From positions 1-64,000 of the forward strand of contig JAHQWL010000055.1 in assembly GCA_029856155.1 (NCBI GenBank): a stretch of DNA of 64,000 nt, read 5' to 3'. This DNA comes from Promethearchaeia archaeon. GTDB taxonomy: Archaea > Asgardarchaeota > Lokiarchaeia > Sigyniarchaeales > SOKP01. The notes beneath the pieces were generated by a model that saw only the letters and a program-made list of their open reading frames with translations, was not told the DNA's origin and ran no database searches. Positions within the stretch are counted from its first letter, which is position 1. The number at the start of each line of letters is the position of its first letter. The translations under genes and the position numbers were made by a program. Positions 51,128 through 60,690 of the stretch are shown one piece after another.

Positions 51128-52810
51128 ATGAGTTCTAACAGTAAATTCGTATTTGTGACGGGAGGTGTCATGAGTGGAATTGGTAAAGGCGTTGCAACAG
51201 CAAGTATTGGTAAAGTACTTCAGTTCCGTGGCTTTAAAGTGTCAGTCGTCAAAATTGATCCATATTTAAATGTTGATCCTGGAACTTTAAATCCTGTTGA
51301 GCATGGTGAGTGTTTTATTACTGAAGATGTTTGGGATTTTAGACCGGTGCATGGATCTGATGAAAGATCGTATAGGATTTCTGAAATTGATCAAGATTTT
51401 GGAACTTATTCGAGAATATTAGGAATTGAGATGCACCCATCACATAATATAACATCCGGTCAAATATATCTTTCTACCATCCTTAGCGAAAGAAAAGGGA
51501 AATTCTTAGGGAAAACTGTTCAGATAATCCCCCATGTGACAAATATAATTAAAGAAAGATTAATGGAAATTGCAGAAAAAGAAGATTTAGATGTTCTATT
51601 AATTGAGTGTGGAGGGACAGTAGGAGATTTGGAGTCAAGCATATTTTTAGAAGCATTTCGACAATTAAAATTAGAGAATCCTAAACGTACTGCATTTGTT
51701 CATGTAACGCTTATCCCTTATTCTAAAGCAGTGGGACAACAAAAATCTAAACCCACTCAACATTCTGTTAAAATGCTTCAAAGTTTAGGATTACAACCAG
51801 ATATAATTATTGGGAGAAGTGAAAAACCTTTAGATAAAGACATTAAGAGAAAAATATCATTGTTCTCTAATGTACCAGAAAACGCTGTAATTTCAAATCC
51901 TGATTTAGAAATTGTGTATGAATTGCCTTTATTATTCGAGGAACAGGGATTAGGAGATCTGATTTGCGAACTCATAGATTTGAAAGCTAAATTAGTAGTT
52001 TATAGTGAAGTGAGTAATTACTCTGAGTGGGTGAAAATGGTTGAATTATTCAAAAAAGCTAAAAAGACAGTGAAGATTGCTATGCCTGGCAAATATTTTA
52101 ACATTTCAGATTCATACATATCTATTAATGTGGCTTTAGAAGACGCTGCTGCTCATTTAGGATATAAGACAGAACTTAAAATGATTAACATTGAAGAAAA
52201 CACAGATTTTAGTGATCAATTGATAGATTGTGATGGAATTTTGCTTACACCCGGATTTGGTGAAAGAGCAGTAGAGGGAATGATAAAATCAGCAGAATAT
52301 GCTATGGAAAATAAAGTACCATTTCTAGGGATTTGCTTTGGAGCTCAATTATTTTTTGTAGCCTTTTGTAGAAAGTTTCTCGGTTTAAAAAATGCTAATT
52401 CAACTGAAATTGCTCCCAATACACCATATCCAGTCGTAGATATTTTAGAAACTCAGAAAGAAGTCACTGAAAAAGGTGGTACAATGAGGTTAGGTGCTCA
52501 AAAAATAATAGTTGAAAAGAACACTCGGCTTTATGAAGCATATAAACAAAAAGAAATATATGAACGATATCGACACAGATTTCACATTCAAGAAAGATTT
52601 ATAACAACTGAAGCAAAAGAAAAAGGTTTGCGAGTATCTAGCCGAGATGAAACAGGAACTATTATTAATAGTATAGAATTAGATAGAAAAGATCATTGGA
52701 TGGTTGGTACACAATTTCACCCTGAATTTAAATCTAGACCGTATAATCCTTCTCCATTATATTTAGATTTTATTAAAGAATGCGTTAAAAATAAAGGGTC
52801 CAAAGGATAA
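51128..52810 (+). CDS. pyrG: CTP synthase
   Basis: Converts UTP to CTP with ATP and glutamine. Residues 1-270 are the synthase domain (FVTGGVMSGIGKGVATASIG, the P-loop; DPYLNVDPGT). The glutaminase domain has Cys in LGICFGAQLF and the QFHPEF His/Glu pair. The usual GICLGMQ motif is altered to GICFGAQ, but the Cys is kept. Length 560 is somewhat longer than the common 530-545. Start ATG with no clear ribosome site. A housekeeping gene independent of the neighbours. Confidence 0.95.
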   Translation: MSSNSKFVFVTGGVMSGIGKGVATASIGKVLQFRGFKVSVVKIDPYLNVDPGTLNPVEHGECFITEDVWDFRPVHGSDERSYRISEIDQDFGTYSRILGIEMHPSHNITSGQIYLSTILSERKGKFLGKTVQIIPHVTNIIKERLMEIAEKEDLDVLLIECGGTVGDLESSIFLEAFRQLKLENPKRTAFVHVTLIPYSKAVGQQKSKPTQHSVKMLQSLGLQPDIIIGRSEKPLDKDIKRKISLFSNVPENAVISNPDLEIVYELPLLFEEQGLGDLICELIDLKAKLVVYSEVSNYSEWVKMVELFKKAKKTVKIAMPGKYFNISDSYISINVALEDAAAHLGYKTELKMINIEENTDFSDQLIDCDGILLTPGFGERAVEGMIKSAEYAMENKVPFLGICFGAQLFFVAFCRKFLGLKNANSTEIAPNTPYPVVDILETQKEVTEKGGTMRLGAQKIIVEKNTRLYEAYKQKEIYERYRHRFHIQERFITTEAKEKGLRVSSRDETGTIINSIELDRKDHWMVGTQFHPEFKSRPYNPSPLYLDFIKECVKNKGSKG

Positions 52811-52839
52811 TTACATTGGCTCCCAACTTTTTATATATT

Positions 52840-53496
52840 CTAATCTTTTCCTATGGGACAACATTCGATACAGATATTACACCATAACACTGTATTATCT
52901 GATAGTTTCTTCAAATTTGCTAGACAATATGCTAAACAAACATCCTTATTATATTTCCCTTCTGAAAAAGCATTAGCAGGGCAAGCTTCAACACAAATGT
53001 CACAATCAATGCAATAATTGCTTTCATAAATTGGATTCCCTTTTAATAACGGTGCATCGGTTGCTAAAGCCCTTAATCTCACTTGTGAACCATATTTTGC
53101 TGTTATTAGCAAATTATTTTTTCCAATTGGACCTATACCTGCTAATGCTGCTGCTTCCTTTAGAAAAAGACCAGGTTTATATGGAATAATTTTTGATTTA
53201 AAACCATTTTTTGCTAAAAAGTTTTTAATTTTATGACATTGATTAACGAGGATCGAATCAGCATAGTGATAATTCACATTTTTATTCTCATCTTTACTCC
53301 ATGCATCGAGAAGTAAATCGTATAAATGAAGTCCAATAATTACAACTGATTTCGTTTTTTCTAAAAATGAAGAAGGTCTATTATCTAACTGATATTTATC
53401 AAAGAATTCTGGATTTGCAAAACCCACTAAATCAATACCAATATTATCACAATAATTTATTAACTCTATTGTAAGATTTTCATTTTTAATCAACAT
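52840..53496 (-). CDS. QueG-like [4Fe-4S] protein
   Basis: A 218-residue protein akin to the C-terminal part of epoxyqueuosine reductases: GIGPIGKNNLLI (a family core) and two clusters, CIDCDICVEACP and CNICIECCP. It is shorter than QueG (about 300-380), lacks the HEAT region and may have a different role. Many archaeal homologues of this type are unlinked to queuosine. Convergent with CTP synthase. Confidence 0.75.
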   Translation of the reverse strand: MLIKNENLTIELINYCDNIGIDLVGFANPEFFDKYQLDNRPSSFLEKTKSVVIIGLHLYDLLLDAWSKDENKNVNYHYADSILVNQCHKIKNFLAKNGFKSKIIPYKPGLFLKEAAALAGIGPIGKNNLLITAKYGSQVRLRALATDAPLLKGNPIYESNYCIDCDICVEACPANAFSEGKYNKDVCLAYCLANLKKLSDNTVLWCNICIECCPIGKD

Positions 53497-53587
53497 TTAT
53501 TCAACTCTAATAATGAATTCAGATATTAAATTTAATATTTCAAATCCTTTTTGATTAAGTAAAGATAAAAGATAGAACTAGAATAAT

Positions 53588-55237
53588 TTATTTTATTCCA
53601 AGTCTCTTTTTTTCTTGTGCAATTAATTCCCTGCGTAATATTTTACCTGAACCCGATTTTGGAATGTCATCAACAAATTCAACCTCACGGATCTTCTTAT
53701 AAGCAGATATCCTTTCAGTAATCCAATCCATAATTTCTTGCTCTGTCACCTTTCCTTTAGACTCTGGTTTTAAAATGATAAATGCTTTTGGGATTTGACC
53801 AACATCTAGTTCTGTAGATGGCTTACCAATAACAGCAGCATCAAATACATGTGGATTCTTAAAAATTAAGTCTTCAAGTTCAGCCGGTGCGATGCTCCAA
53901 CCTTTATATTTTATCATTTCTTTGATGCGGTCGAGAAGATGCTCATACTCTTCATCGTCTATATAGGCCATGTCACCAGTTCTAAGCCATTTTTCTCCTG
54001 TTTTGGGATCAATCCAAAATGCTTCCTCAGTAGCTTCGCGTCTTTTCCAATAACCTTTCATAACCTGAGGTCCCTTAATAACCAATTCACCAGTTTGACC
54101 ACGTTCAGGTAACTCTTTACCTGTCTCTAAATCAATTATTTTATGAAATGTATCTGAAAGTAGAGTGCCTTGAGATTCCATTTTACGGCGATACATTGGA
54201 TTTACAGCTACAACCGGAGAAGCTTCAGTTAAACCCCAACCGTGTTGGATAGTTGCTTCTTTAGCATTGCATTTCTCCTTTGCGAGTTTATCAAATCTTT
54301 CAAGAAGTTCAAGAGGGATTGGTGCGGCCCCATTATTAAAGATTTTTAAATTTGCCCAATCGTATCCTTTTATATTAGGGTCTTCGAGATGTCTAACTAC
54401 ATCAAGAAATATTGGGGGTACGCAAAGACTATATGAAACTTGATATTTTTCAATAAGTTCGCAGAATTCTTTTACTTTAAATCGAGGGGTCACCACCTGT
54501 GCGGCACCTAACAATATTGCTTGATTCATTCCCACATTTAAACCATAAATGTGGTAAAGAGGGAGTACAATAATAGCAATGTCCAGTTCACTTAACTCAA
54601 AAGTTTGAGATACTTGAATTATATTTGATACAAGATTATAATGGGTGAGCATGGTTCCTTTTGGCAACCCTGTTGTTCCACTCGTATATACTAATGTTGC
54701 AAGATCATTTTTTACGTTGAATTCGCATTCTGGGGGATCTGGTTTTGTTTTTGCCATTATATCTGACCATCCAATAGTTCCATTTGGTATGTCTGGTTTT
54801 TCTTCTGATTCTATGACTATAATGTTTTTAAGATTTGTTCTATCTTTAACTACTGCTACATATGGATATTCAGATTGGGAAACAATGATATTCTCAGCTT
54901 CAGAGTCATTTAGTTCATATTCTACCTCCGTTTCTTTAAATTGTGGATTCATAGGGACTAAAATAGCTCCTGCTTTTTCTAATCCATAAAAAGAAATTTC
55001 CCATTGGATTGAATTTGGACCATATAAAGCCACTCTATCTCCCTTTTTTACTCCTAAATTTTTCATTACTGTAGCAAATATATCAACTTGTTCTTGAAAG
55101 TGTTTGAAGGTAATTTTCTTAGGGTATAGGAAGGCAGGTCTATCTGGAAATCTTTTGGCTGTGTCTTCTAAAACTTTATGAATAGGAATTTCAGGATAAT
55201 AAAGATGGCCTCTTTTGAATTTAACCACTATTTTCAC
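53588..55237 (-). CDS. Long-chain fatty acyl-CoA ligase (AMP-forming)
   Basis: Activates fatty acids to acyl-CoA through acyl-AMP. Motifs: AMP-binding TLVYTSGTTGLPKGT (about 190), GWGLTEASP, the GELVIKGPQVMKGYW hinge region, RTGDMAYIDD, and the C-terminal Lys in KSGSGKILRREL. Length 549 is usual for the family. The GTG start lies about 25 bases after a TATA-like box (55261-55271 on the minus strand), so the transcript may be leaderless. It is the first step of the beta-oxidation set in this window. Confidence 0.92.
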   Translation of the reverse strand: MKIVVKFKRGHLYYPEIPIHKVLEDTAKRFPDRPAFLYPKKITFKHFQEQVDIFATVMKNLGVKKGDRVALYGPNSIQWEISFYGLEKAGAILVPMNPQFKETEVEYELNDSEAENIIVSQSEYPYVAVVKDRTNLKNIIVIESEEKPDIPNGTIGWSDIMAKTKPDPPECEFNVKNDLATLVYTSGTTGLPKGTMLTHYNLVSNIIQVSQTFELSELDIAIIVLPLYHIYGLNVGMNQAILLGAAQVVTPRFKVKEFCELIEKYQVSYSLCVPPIFLDVVRHLEDPNIKGYDWANLKIFNNGAAPIPLELLERFDKLAKEKCNAKEATIQHGWGLTEASPVVAVNPMYRRKMESQGTLLSDTFHKIIDLETGKELPERGQTGELVIKGPQVMKGYWKRREATEEAFWIDPKTGEKWLRTGDMAYIDDEEYEHLLDRIKEMIKYKGWSIAPAELEDLIFKNPHVFDAAVIGKPSTELDVGQIPKAFIILKPESKGKVTEQEIMDWITERISAYKKIREVEFVDDIPKSGSGKILRRELIAQEKKRLGIK

Positions 55238-55260
55238 TTATTTAAATATTTTTTTAATAA

Positions 55261-55320
55261 TTATATATAGTCTTCATTCAAATTTTAAATATATTAAGAT
55301 GAAATTTCATTATATATAGT
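55261..55320 (-). promoter_or_regulatory. Duplicated TATA-like elements and a dyad before the acyl-CoA ligase gene
   Basis: TTATATATAGT occurs at 55261-55271 and 55310-55320. Between them lie ATGAAATTTCAT (55299-55310), a perfect 12-base palindrome, and a TGAATGA half-site on the minus strand (55274-55280), next to the inner TATA element. The inner element is about 25 bases before the GTG start, ideal for a leaderless transcript. Confidence 0.45.
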
Positions 55321-55401
55321 AGTTTCTCAACAAGCAAAAATTTTTATGATATTATTCAAGCAAATTTAGATGATCAGAAAAAAAATCACTATTTATTATC
55401 T

Positions 55402-58254
55402 TCATAATTTATTTGTTTTTGAGATTTCTAACATAGATTTTATATGATTCATAAAATTTTCATTTGAACAGAGAGATAATAGCTCTTTTTTTACAATTTC
55501 CGCAGCATCATTCCTTTCTCTAAAATCAAAAGGAGAAATAATTCCAGAAGAACTTTTCTTTTTTAAACCCTCTATAATTTTATCTATTTCTATAGAAAAC
55601 TGATCTAAATTATCTAAGCTTTCAGATAACGCAGCGGGAAGATTTGAATGGACTTTTTTTAACGAATTAGAAAATTTGAGTACTTTTTGAGAGAAATTTA
55701 GCCTTTCCTTTAATATTTCACTAACCTTTTCTGACTCGTTAAGGAGTTTGAACATGATTTCATAAAATTTAAGTTCATTCTTATCTCTATTGAGAAATTT
55801 GGTTAAATTTCTAATCTTTTCAGTTGTATCGAATTCTTCCAACTGTTCATATTCGCTTATTTTAGTTTCAGACTCCTTTATTTCCAAATTGAGGAGATCA
55901 AGCTTTTGATTACTCAAATATGTATCTAATTTCATTATTTTTTTTTGATATTCTTGTTCATCAAGTATAATTCGAGTTGTATCAAGGAATCCTGGTAAAC
56001 AGTCATAAATATATTTTAATATTGAGATGTAGATTGAATGCTCTGTATTAGCAATTGGTCTTGTATAGAACTCTATAGCGTCTATATTATCGCTTAGATC
56101 CACTAAAGATTTGAAAACTTTTCTTAATTCCAACATATTTCTTTGAGCATCTAATGCTATAGAATACATCTCTTCAAAATATTTTTTATAGAACCTTCTT
56201 GCCAATTCAAGTTCATTTAAAAAATCATTAACAAGTGGTATTAGCTCTCCTGAAGAGCTTGGTTTTTTATATTCTTCACCAATGTCTTTTAACCGATCCT
56301 CTTCTCTCACTGTTATCATTTTGACTATAAATTCTGGAAAATCTTTTGTAACAATATCATAAGTCTTAATGAAATACCTTTTTTTGCTTAAGATTGGGAT
56401 AATTGTATTTATTGTCATAGTTCTCTTTTGAATAGCTTTTAAATCTTCTTCTAGTATTCTGTTGATATTCTCATCTATTTTCTTTTTATTTTCCAGATTT
56501 GAAATTTTTCTATCTTTTAATAGTTGATTAAGCCGAATTCCTCGTATCTGTGCATTTCGACCTCCAAAAATCTCTACAAAAATTCCTCCAAGAATTCTAA
56601 TCGCTAAAGCTCCTGCTAATACTTTATCTTTCTCCTCATCGACTAAAATCTGATTTGTTTGCATATTCATTAATCTGAACATGAATGATTTCTCTTTTTC
56701 TCTTGGTATCTCATGAATTTTTGTTCTGTATTTCTCAATAATTTGAACTTCTGGTAATTTTTTTTCCCATAATAATTCTAAGATTCGATCTCCTTCAACT
56801 TTTGGAAGAATGTCTAAATAACGAGGGATAATCTCAATTAAAGCTTTTGCCCAATTTGAATGTTCAATTGCTAATGGAATTTCCTCGTGATAATCAGCTA
56901 ATAAGTCATGAATTAATCCTCCTTGCTCTAAAACTTTTGGCCCACTATATCTCCCTAGTGTATGCACAAGAATCTCATCAAAAGTAGGTTCTGATGAAAA
57001 AGGCATACGAACTTCCATTTTTTTTATAAATTCTTGATATAAATCAAATAATCCACGTACTTTATGATTTGATCTATTAATAATGAATTGATTAACTTCT
57101 GCCTTATTCAAATCTCCAATTTCTACTAAAGATCTTGCAAACATGATTGCTCCATTAAATATTAATTCTACTTTTTCAGGTTCGTGATATGACGCGGTTT
57201 CTGAATATTTAAACAAATATTTTGCAAGATCCGACCCTAGATATTCTCTATGTTGCTCAGGAATTTGATCAATTGCACCTAACAACTCTTCCATAAGCAT
57301 TTGAATCATATCTTGTCCAAGAATTCGCGAATATTTTTTTTCTGATCTTTTTAAAAAAGCTTCGACATCTGTAAACTGAACACGCTCTTCTTTCTCTCCA
57401 AATAAATGAGATAATATATCTTCAAGTTTATTGCTATTGTTTAATAAATTGCCTTTTTTAGCTTCTTCTAAAAATGCATCGAATAAATCCATTAAAGAAT
57501 GTAGCTTATTATTACTTCTTATTCTTATTTCTTGATTAATTTGATCCCATGTTTTTCCATCTAAATCTTTTATTGACTCAGAAAATAATAAAGTATGAGC
57601 TAATATATTGTCTAATGTTTCTGTAGAATATCTATTGACATTTTGAGATAATTTGAATAAATATTTTGAAATTTCAGAACTCATTTGATCTCGATGTAAT
57701 TCCTCAATTTGTTCGAATGATTTCATGAGTCTTTCTGTATAGGATTGGAATTTATCTTTTCCCATTTTTCTATAAAAACTCTTCTCAGCACGTTTAATAA
57801 ATAGTTCAACATCATTCATTTGAGAGAATTCTTCCTTTCCACCAACTAAATATGTCAATAAATCTTCAAATCTTTCGAGATTTTCTAAAACTTCACCTTT
57901 TTTCGCTTTCTCAATAAATGCATTTAATAAATCAGAAAGATTTCTCATTTCATTATTACTTCTATTAATTAACATCTGATTTACCTGATTCCTATCTCGA
58001 TTTACTAGATCTTTTAGAGATTCTGCAAATATGAGAAAAGACTTCAAAACAGCCTCAGTAATCGCAAGAGAGACATCTTCAATCTCCTGTGAATAATTGA
58101 AAAGAGATTTTGGTATTTCAGAGCCGATAACGCTTCTAAATTTAGCTGGAATTTCATTAGTAGCTTTCTTTATACTATTTAAAATGGTTAATGCCTTATT
58201 TTCACCTAATTTACTCTTAAAAGAACGTTCAGCCCTTTTTAAAAAGACTTCCAT
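55402..58254 (-). CDS. Orphan 950-residue helical protein with three 148-residue repeats
   Basis: I do not recognise it. No signal peptide or membrane segment. The first 440 residues contain three tandem repeats starting at residues 1, 149 and 297, each beginning with V-E-x-F-L/I-K-R-x-E and ending near a short acidic linker; shared landmarks are the LFKYS-type motif (about 50 into each) and INRSNNKxxxLxDLF (about 96 into each). Residues about 440-950 are a long helical, coiled-coil-rich region (for example around 780-850) with a short GG-rich ILGGIFVEIFGG segment at about 555. Probably a cytoplasmic scaffold or cytoskeletal-type protein. Single-gene unit between acyl-CoA ligase and the Fe-S gene. 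Confidence 0.7.
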   Translation of the reverse strand: MEVFLKRAERSFKSKLGENKALTILNSIKKATNEIPAKFRSVIGSEIPKSLFNYSQEIEDVSLAITEAVLKSFLIFAESLKDLVNRDRNQVNQMLINRSNNEMRNLSDLLNAFIEKAKKGEVLENLERFEDLLTYLVGGKEEFSQMNDVELFIKRAEKSFYRKMGKDKFQSYTERLMKSFEQIEELHRDQMSSEISKYLFKLSQNVNRYSTETLDNILAHTLLFSESIKDLDGKTWDQINQEIRIRSNNKLHSLMDLFDAFLEEAKKGNLLNNSNKLEDILSHLFGEKEERVQFTDVEAFLKRSEKKYSRILGQDMIQMLMEELLGAIDQIPEQHREYLGSDLAKYLFKYSETASYHEPEKVELIFNGAIMFARSLVEIGDLNKAEVNQFIINRSNHKVRGLFDLYQEFIKKMEVRMPFSSEPTFDEILVHTLGRYSGPKVLEQGGLIHDLLADYHEEIPLAIEHSNWAKALIEIIPRYLDILPKVEGDRILELLWEKKLPEVQIIEKYRTKIHEIPREKEKSFMFRLMNMQTNQILVDEEKDKVLAGALAIRILGGIFVEIFGGRNAQIRGIRLNQLLKDRKISNLENKKKIDENINRILEEDLKAIQKRTMTINTIIPILSKKRYFIKTYDIVTKDFPEFIVKMITVREEDRLKDIGEEYKKPSSSGELIPLVNDFLNELELARRFYKKYFEEMYSIALDAQRNMLELRKVFKSLVDLSDNIDAIEFYTRPIANTEHSIYISILKYIYDCLPGFLDTTRIILDEQEYQKKIMKLDTYLSNQKLDLLNLEIKESETKISEYEQLEEFDTTEKIRNLTKFLNRDKNELKFYEIMFKLLNESEKVSEILKERLNFSQKVLKFSNSLKKVHSNLPAALSESLDNLDQFSIEIDKIIEGLKKKSSSGIISPFDFRERNDAAEIVKKELLSLCSNENFMNHIKSMLEISKTNKL

Positions 58255-58561
58255 TATTAAACCACTTTCAGATTACAAAAAATGTTAGAAATATGATATT
58301 CAGTTAAATATAGTTCATTAGTTCAATTAGATAATTAAATAACCTAAATGATCAATTTAAATTTATGTTTAAGGAATAATTGGAATTTAATTTTAAAGCA
58401 TTTAATTTAATATCTTTCATTAACTTCTGCAAGATAGATTATCATTCAAATTCTTTTTATAAATGTTGGAAAAGAATACTTATTAACAACTAGTACAAAT
58501 TAAAATTATTAAATTCAAGAATTTATAATTAAATAAAAAAAAAAAATTACAGGTTTTAAAT
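58255..58561. other. Intergenic region of 307 bases between divergent genes
   Basis: No gene found. It contains TTTTTATAAATG at about 58453-58464, a TATA-like element for the plus-strand gene at 58562, and AT-rich DNA for the promoter of the orphan on the other side. No repeat stands out. Confidence 0.5.
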
Positions 58562-59698
58562 ATGGCAAATGAAATTGAAGCAGAATATCAGAAAGCTGCT
58601 AATATACTCAACAAAGCAGGGGTGTTTCCTTATCCAATTACCAAAACTACTCTTAACATTTTAAAATTCAATATTAAAGAAGAAAATTTGGATCTTGTAA
58701 TGGCATTTAAGAAGGATATCTCACAAACGATGGAGCAATTGAAAGAAAGCAGTGGATTATCTGAAGAAGAAATTTTAAAAAAAGTTGACGCTCTTGCGAA
58801 GAGGGGGGTCCTTTTCAATCAACCAAATAGCCAAGGAATTATGGTTTATCGGTTACTCCCAATTGCTAGACAATTGGAATATAACTTCATGAAAAAACTT
58901 GATAAAACAGGAGAAAATGATCAGCTTGCAAAATTATTTCATGAATTTAATGAAGAAATAAAAGATCTTTTTTATTCAAATCAAGAGAGATTTGAATCAA
59001 CATTAAAAAATTTACCACCTATCGATAGAACTGTTCCAATTTTGGAGAACCAAGAGACGGGTGAAGGAATTAATATCATTGTAAATGAAGAAATAGAAGT
59101 ACCTACAGAAAAAATATTACCGACCCAAAAAATTGAAGAGTTAATTGAAAAATATGACGATATTGCAGTAGGGTATTGTTATTGCAGGCAACATAATGAG
59201 TTTTTAGGTAATCCGTGTAAAAAAATTGAACTTACGCCAACTTGTTTTACTTTAGGCAAGTCTGCTAGGCATACTTCTAATCATGGCTTCTCAACCTTAG
59301 TATCCAAAGAGGAGGCATTAAAAATCTTAAAGAAGTGTGAAGAAGCTGGACTAGTTCATAAAGCATATCATTTACATAGCGATATCTATAAAGATGAAGT
59401 AGCAGTTTGTAACTGTTGTAGCTGTTGTTGTTTAACTGCAAGGGAGTCCTTGATTTTTCCTGTAGCTAATGCAACTAATTACCTATCTAGTATAGATCAA
59501 GATCTTTGTATAGGATGTGGTACTTGTGTTGAGAAATGTTATAATAAAGCAATTGAATTAAATGATGATAATAAAGCAGAAAGAATAGAAGAATTATGTG
59601 TTGGTTGTGGTGTATGTGCATATTTCTGCCCAGAAAATGCAATATCTCTAATTGAAGGTCCTAGAACTGTAATACTTTTCCCTCAAAAAAAAAAATAA
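58562..59698 (+). CDS. Iron-sulfur protein with N-terminal winged-helix-like region and C-terminal 2x[4Fe-4S] ferredoxin
   Basis: A 378-residue protein. Residues about 40-110 look like a winged-helix domain (LSEEEILKKVDALAKRGVLF). A Cys-rich middle has GYCYCRQH, CNCCSCCC (about 280-288) and other Cys pairs. The end is a two-cluster ferredoxin (CIGCGTCVEKCY and CVGCGVCAYFCP). Related archaeal and bacterial proteins are of unknown function, some near anaerobic metabolism enzymes. The Cys cluster CNCCSCCC is notable as a potential metal site. Redox sensor or electron-transfer role is inference. Confidence 0.75.
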   Translation: MANEIEAEYQKAANILNKAGVFPYPITKTTLNILKFNIKEENLDLVMAFKKDISQTMEQLKESSGLSEEEILKKVDALAKRGVLFNQPNSQGIMVYRLLPIARQLEYNFMKKLDKTGENDQLAKLFHEFNEEIKDLFYSNQERFESTLKNLPPIDRTVPILENQETGEGINIIVNEEIEVPTEKILPTQKIEELIEKYDDIAVGYCYCRQHNEFLGNPCKKIELTPTCFTLGKSARHTSNHGFSTLVSKEEALKILKKCEEAGLVHKAYHLHSDIYKDEVAVCNCCSCCCLTARESLIFPVANATNYLSSIDQDLCIGCGTCVEKCYNKAIELNDDNKAERIEELCVGCGVCAYFCPENAISLIEGPRTVILFPQKKK

Positions 59699-59759
59699 AA
59701 TAATAAAAACTACTTTTTTCTTTTCATTAAAAAATTAATTAAAAACTATCGGTAAAATA

Positions 59760-60599
59760 CTAATCTATTATAGCATAAGCATTTCCAAGAACTATAGCTC
59801 TTTCTGTTCGTACTTGAATTATATAGCCTCCATTATCTTTCCAACCTTCTGTAGTTAAAGTTTCTCCTGGATATACTTCAGAAGTAAATCGTGCTTTGAA
59901 TTCTTTAAATCGTTCCACGTCTCCATTACAAGCACCATAAATTATAGACCGTGTTGCAAAACCATATGTACATAACCCATGAAGAATTGGTCCTTTAAAT
60001 CTTCCGCTTTGACTCGCAAATTCAGGATCTATATGTAGAGGGTTAAAATCACCACTAAGTCTATACAAGGCTGCTTGATTTTCAGAAGTTTTATAACTAA
60101 TGCTAAAATCTGGTTTAATACCTTCGGAAGGATTTAGAGGTTCAGATTTTGGACCGGGATCACCACCAAAACCTCCTGCACCAAGATAGAAAAAAATCCA
60201 ATTTGTATCAAAAACCGTTTCATCCTCTCTCGTGCTTCCCGAAACTTTCATATGAATAACAGCAGCCTTGCCTTTATCAAAAATATTAATGACTTCTCCT
60301 TGACAAACTATTTCTCCTGATGCAGGAAAGGGCTTATAAAGTTTGATTGCTTGCTCACCATGAACAAAATGTGAGAAATTGATATTTCCTAGCTTGTTCA
60401 ACTGAAGACCGCTCTGAGCAACAATACAAGCATAACTAGGGAATACTTTTAACCCACCTTTAACTCCTTCATAAACAAATTGTAACTCATCCGGTTGGGC
60501 ACCAATCCCTATGTTATATAATACCACATCTTTCCAAGTATACTTAAAAGTAACTTCAGGATATTTTTGACCAATAACATCAAGATTTAACCCTGACAA
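59760..60599 (-). CDS. MaoC-type 2-enoyl-CoA hydratase
   Basis: A 279-residue double-hotdog hydratase like the C-terminal part of eukaryotic MFE-2. The signature is YRLSGDFNPLHIDPEFA followed by GPILHGLCTYGFA, with Asp and His of the hydratase-2 active site. Makes (R)-3-hydroxyacyl-CoA. Start is TTG at 60599, after an AAGGTGAT ribosome site. It supplies a hydratase for beta-oxidation distinct from the crotonase-type proteins. No 3-hydroxyacyl-CoA dehydrogenase is adjacent; the SDRs at the left end are possible but distant. Confidence 0.86.
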   Translation of the reverse strand: MSGLNLDVIGQKYPEVTFKYTWKDVVLYNIGIGAQPDELQFVYEGVKGGLKVFPSYACIVAQSGLQLNKLGNINFSHFVHGEQAIKLYKPFPASGEIVCQGEVINIFDKGKAAVIHMKVSGSTREDETVFDTNWIFFYLGAGGFGGDPGPKSEPLNPSEGIKPDFSISYKTSENQAALYRLSGDFNPLHIDPEFASQSGRFKGPILHGLCTYGFATRSIIYGACNGDVERFKEFKARFTSEVYPGETLTTEGWKDNGGYIIQVRTERAIVLGNAYAIID

Positions 60600-60690
60600 T
60601 ATTTTATCACCTTCGATTAATTATTTTATCTCCTATTATAATAATTATTTAATGTAAAATAATGTTTGTCTGTAATTTTTATTTGATATT

